IMG/VR virus record: IMGVR_UViG_3300037847_005806
Coordinates: 1 to 39,786 of that record
Direction: 5' to 3' (one strand)
Length of the DNA stretch: 39,786 nt
DNA from: a virus
Shown here piece by piece: positions 37,684-39,786 of this stretch. The notes below the pieces were generated by a model. It did not search any database. It saw only the letters and a program-made list of their open reading frames with translations, and was not told the DNA's origin. Every line of letters begins with the position of its first letter. Within the stretch, counting starts at the first letter, position 1. Both the position numbers and the translations under genes were made by a program.

Positions 37684-38917
37684 ATTACTCGCTTATGGTT
37701 TTTCTAAGGACATAGCTCAAGACGCTCCTGAGGAAACTAAAAATATTGATAAACTAAAAAACGCTTGGATTCCTTTTGGGGATGATAACTTATTCCCACA
37801 ACATTTAAGCGAACTGGCGAGGTCTGCATCAACACATAGAGCGATTTTAAACACTAAAACAACCTTTACCATTGGTGAGGGTTTTCGTACTTTAGATGAT
37901 AAATTTAGTGAGTATATAAAAGATGTAAATGCAAGTGGTGAGAGTCTTGATGATGTAATGAGAAAAGTTATATCAGATTATTGGACTCATGGAAATGCTT
38001 ATATTGAGATTGTAATGGGTAAGGGTTATATAAATCTTTATCATCAAGACGCAACAACAGCAAGGGTTGGTAAAACTAAGGATAAAATACTTTTTCATCC
38101 TGATTGGGCTAATGTTAGAAAGAGTGAGAGTAAGGTAAAATCTCTTGACATATACCCAAATTTTAGAAAATACACAAAAGGTATTCAAAGAGCTGTGATT
38201 CATTTTTCAGACTATGAGAGTACATATTACTATTATGGATTACCTGATTATGTGGCAGCTTTAGACCACATAAAAATAGCAAACCAAATAGGTAAATACA
38301 ATTTAACTCGTTTTAAAAATGGCTTTATGCCATCTGCAATTATAGAGCTTGGTGCTGATATGTCAGAGGAAGAGGCTCAACAATTTATAGATGAGGCAAA
38401 AGATAAACTTACTGGAGAAAACAATAACTCTAAAATGTTATTTATAGCAAAGAATGGAGATGAGTCTGCATCTAATGTTCAGGTTATAAATGATACAAGT
38501 GATGGCTCATTTATGGAGCTTCAAACAATAACTAATGATAATATAATATCTGCTCACAGATGGAATCCTGCTTTATCAGGTATTCAAGTTGCAGGCTCTT
38601 TGGGTAATAATCAACAAATATTGACTATATATGATATAGTTATGTCAACTGTTGTTAAAGAGCCTCAGAGAATGATTATAAGAGAGTTACAGAAAGTTTT
38701 ATCAAGACAGGGTGGTTATAATGTAGATGACCTCCATATCGTTAATAAGCCCCCAGTAACAATGCTTGGAGCTATTAACCCAACAGATTATATTTCTGTT
38801 CAAGAGGGTAGAAAGATATTTCATTTGCCTGAATTAACAGAAGATGAATTGGAAAGTTTATTAATTGAAAAAAATAAAATAAAAGATGGCGTTAATAACA
38901 GCAGCGAAAGTAATTAG
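37637..38917 (+). CDS. Portal protein
   Basis: A roughly 426-residue protein. Starts at 37607 (TTG), 37616 (ATG) or 37637 (ATG) are possible; 37637 gives least overlap with the upstream gene. Features are LAYGFSKDIAQDAPEE near the N-terminus, IPFGDDNLFPQHLSELARSA, a central alpha/beta core with HGNAYIEIV, and a helical region with RFKNGFMPSAIIEL and WNPALSGIQVAGSLG. These fit Bacteroidota-phage portals of the HK97/PBSX type. The dodecameric portal is the DNA channel and binds terminase. It overlaps the connector gene by 32 bp. Confidence 0.8.
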   Translation: MSKKKSKYYQRPAKNKLLAYGFSKDIAQDAPEETKNIDKLKNAWIPFGDDNLFPQHLSELARSASTHRAILNTKTTFTIGEGFRTLDDKFSEYIKDVNASGESLDDVMRKVISDYWTHGNAYIEIVMGKGYINLYHQDATTARVGKTKDKILFHPDWANVRKSESKVKSLDIYPNFRKYTKGIQRAVIHFSDYESTYYYYGLPDYVAALDHIKIANQIGKYNLTRFKNGFMPSAIIELGADMSEEEAQQFIDEAKDKLTGENNNSKMLFIAKNGDESASNVQVINDTSDGSFMELQTITNDNIISAHRWNPALSGIQVAGSLGNNQQILTIYDIVMSTVVKEPQRMIIRELQKVLSRQGGYNVDDLHIVNKPPVTMLGAINPTDYISVQEGRKIFHLPELTEDELESLLIEKNKIKDGVNNSSESN

Positions 38918-39611
38918 TAAGGCTTTAACTAATCAAAATGTTGATACACATTTAATAAAAGATTCTTTTATTGAAATAGCTGAGCTTAATTTTATAAAAC
39001 CAGCTATTGGTGAAGATTTGTATAGACTTATTAATGAAGAGAAAAATAATGGAACAGTTTGGTCTTACACAAAGAATGATTGTATTGTTACATCTGATAG
39101 TAAAACTATTACCTGTAGTGCAAGTACAAGCATAAAGGTTGGTGATTTTATTAGCGGAACAGGAATACCTCTTGGAAAAGACAATGGTGATGGTGAATTA
39201 TGTAGAGTTGAAACTGTTAATGTGCCAGGTGCTGTAACCTCTTTTACTATTAGCGGAACTCCAACAGCAGGTGATGGAGCTACAGGTATTCCTTTATATT
39301 TTAAAACACCAAATGGTAAGTTGGTAGAAGATTATATAGAGAATTACCTTGCTTTTTGTGTAAAATTTGAAATATTGCCTGACATGACTTATAATACAAC
39401 ATCACAGGGTGTTGTAGAAAATGTAGCTGACTTTACTGTTCCTGTTGATTCAAAGAAGTTAAGCTTTTTAAGAAATGAAACATATAAAAAGTCTGAAACA
39501 TATTTGTTAAAAATGACACAATTTTTAGATGATAATTCAGAAGCGTTCCCAGATTATTGTAATGAAAATTTAGGGGGTGTTAGTAAGAAAAATGGAATAA
39601 TACTATATTAA
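38886..39611 (+). CDS. Head-tail connector (DUF6712-like) with an inserted domain
   Basis: The 241-residue protein begins with a helical connector pattern (FIEIAELNFIKPAIGEDLYR) and resumes near residue 143 (EDYIENYLAFCVKFEILPDM). This two-part pattern resembles DUF6712 adaptors. Between them (about 66-138) lies a Thr/Ser/Gly-rich beta segment (SKTITCSASTSIKVGDFISG) that looks like an inserted small domain. It begins inside the portal gene (32-bp overlap). Confidence 0.6.
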   Translation: MALITAAKVISKALTNQNVDTHLIKDSFIEIAELNFIKPAIGEDLYRLINEEKNNGTVWSYTKNDCIVTSDSKTITCSASTSIKVGDFISGTGIPLGKDNGDGELCRVETVNVPGAVTSFTISGTPTAGDGATGIPLYFKTPNGKLVEDYIENYLAFCVKFEILPDMTYNTTSQGVVENVADFTVPVDSKKLSFLRNETYKKSETYLLKMTQFLDDNSEAFPDYCNENLGGVSKKNGIILY

Positions 39612-39612
39612 T

Positions 39613-39786
39613 ATGCCTACAAACTTTCATTCAGATTTACCAAATGACCAGATACATGCACCTAAAGATTTTAGTGTTGCAGGTAACTCAAGTGTAATGG
39701 TTAAGGATTATAATTCATCATTAGATTGGAAAAGTTCTTTCTTTAATTTAAGTGCAACAGTTACTTGTGGGGCTGATGTGGCAGGG
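39613..39786 (+). CDS. Virion structural protein, 5' part (continues at position 1)
   Basis: ATG at 39613 lies 1 bp after the connector stop. Twenty-five codons lead to 39688, where the sequence becomes identical to the window start, in the frame that ends at 939. The last base (39786, G) differs from position 99 (T) and is probably an end error. Confidence 0.8.
   Translation, partial: MPTNFHSDLPNDQIHAPKDFSVAGNSSVMVKDYNSSLDWKSSFFNLSATVTCGADVAG
39688..39785 (+). repeat. 98-bp terminal direct repeat (copy of 1-98)
   Basis: Bases 39688-39785 equal 1-98 exactly; only the final base disagrees. The repeat lies inside a gene and its frame is continuous across it. This is what an assembler leaves on a circular or circularly permuted molecule; a genuine short terminal repeat is less likely. 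Confidence 0.9.

Noticed and set aside
1-39786. Lysogeny module, tRNA genes and phage DNA or RNA polymerase
   Set aside because: No integrase, CI-like repressor, tRNA or polymerase could be recognised on either strand.

Overview
The window is an essentially complete genome of a tailed double-stranded DNA bacteriophage (Caudoviricetes, probably a siphovirus). Bases 1-98 are repeated at 39688-39785, and one reading frame runs through the join (start 39613, end 939). The molecule therefore closes into a circle, or a circularly permuted map, of about 39.69 kb. The host is very likely a flavobacterium or other Bacteroidota, for four reasons. The DNA is very AT-rich. Shine-Dalgarno sites are rare. 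At least ten promoters match the Bacteroidota pattern (TTTG, 19-21 bp, TAnnTTTG). Secreted proteins end their signal peptides in the typical ...FGQ / FSQ / TAQ way, and one has a C-terminus resembling a type IX secretion sorting tail. I recognise no integrase, excisionase or repressor, so a virulent lifestyle is likely.

Layout. (1) 39613-4825, rightward: virion proteins, a predicted outer-membrane beta-barrel, a secreted protein, then a lysis block (small membrane proteins, a thioredoxin-fold protein without catalytic cysteines, an M15 peptidase endolysin, a holin-like protein). (2) 4829-12531, rightward early/accessory region: a metallophosphoesterase and about twenty small, mostly acidic, unknown proteins. 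They are split into short operons by repeated promoters, terminators and three pairs of 32-bp direct repeats, and include a structured leader RNA and a type I hammerhead ribozyme (11972-12031). (3) 12532-28887, rightward packaging and tail: a probable packaging region, small and large terminase, a tail-assembly chaperone with a programmed -1 frameshift, a zinc-finger protein, tail proteins and a 1376-residue tape measure. (4) 34532-28877, leftward replication operon: annealing-like protein, DnaA domain IV-like protein, SSB-like protein, winged-helix initiator, primase-helicase, DUF3310-type protein and RusA-type resolvase. (5) 34565-39611, rightward head: ClpP-like protease with built-in scaffold, major capsid protein, probable tail tube, portal and connector.

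How it works together. Host RNA polymerase should read the early promoters directly. The leftward operon replicates the DNA, the 12825 and 37336 promoters drive packaging/tail and portal genes, and lysis genes lie at the end of the rightward structural transcript. The most unusual feature is the hammerhead ribozyme. It sits directly after the stop codon of a 36-residue membrane peptide and 27 nt before the next gene, so it should cut that early mRNA between cistrons. Other notable points are the 32-bp-period repeat pairs, the frameshift site, the -33 element of a promoter lying inside a terminator loop, and phage-encoded envelope proteins tailored to a Bacteroidota cell.
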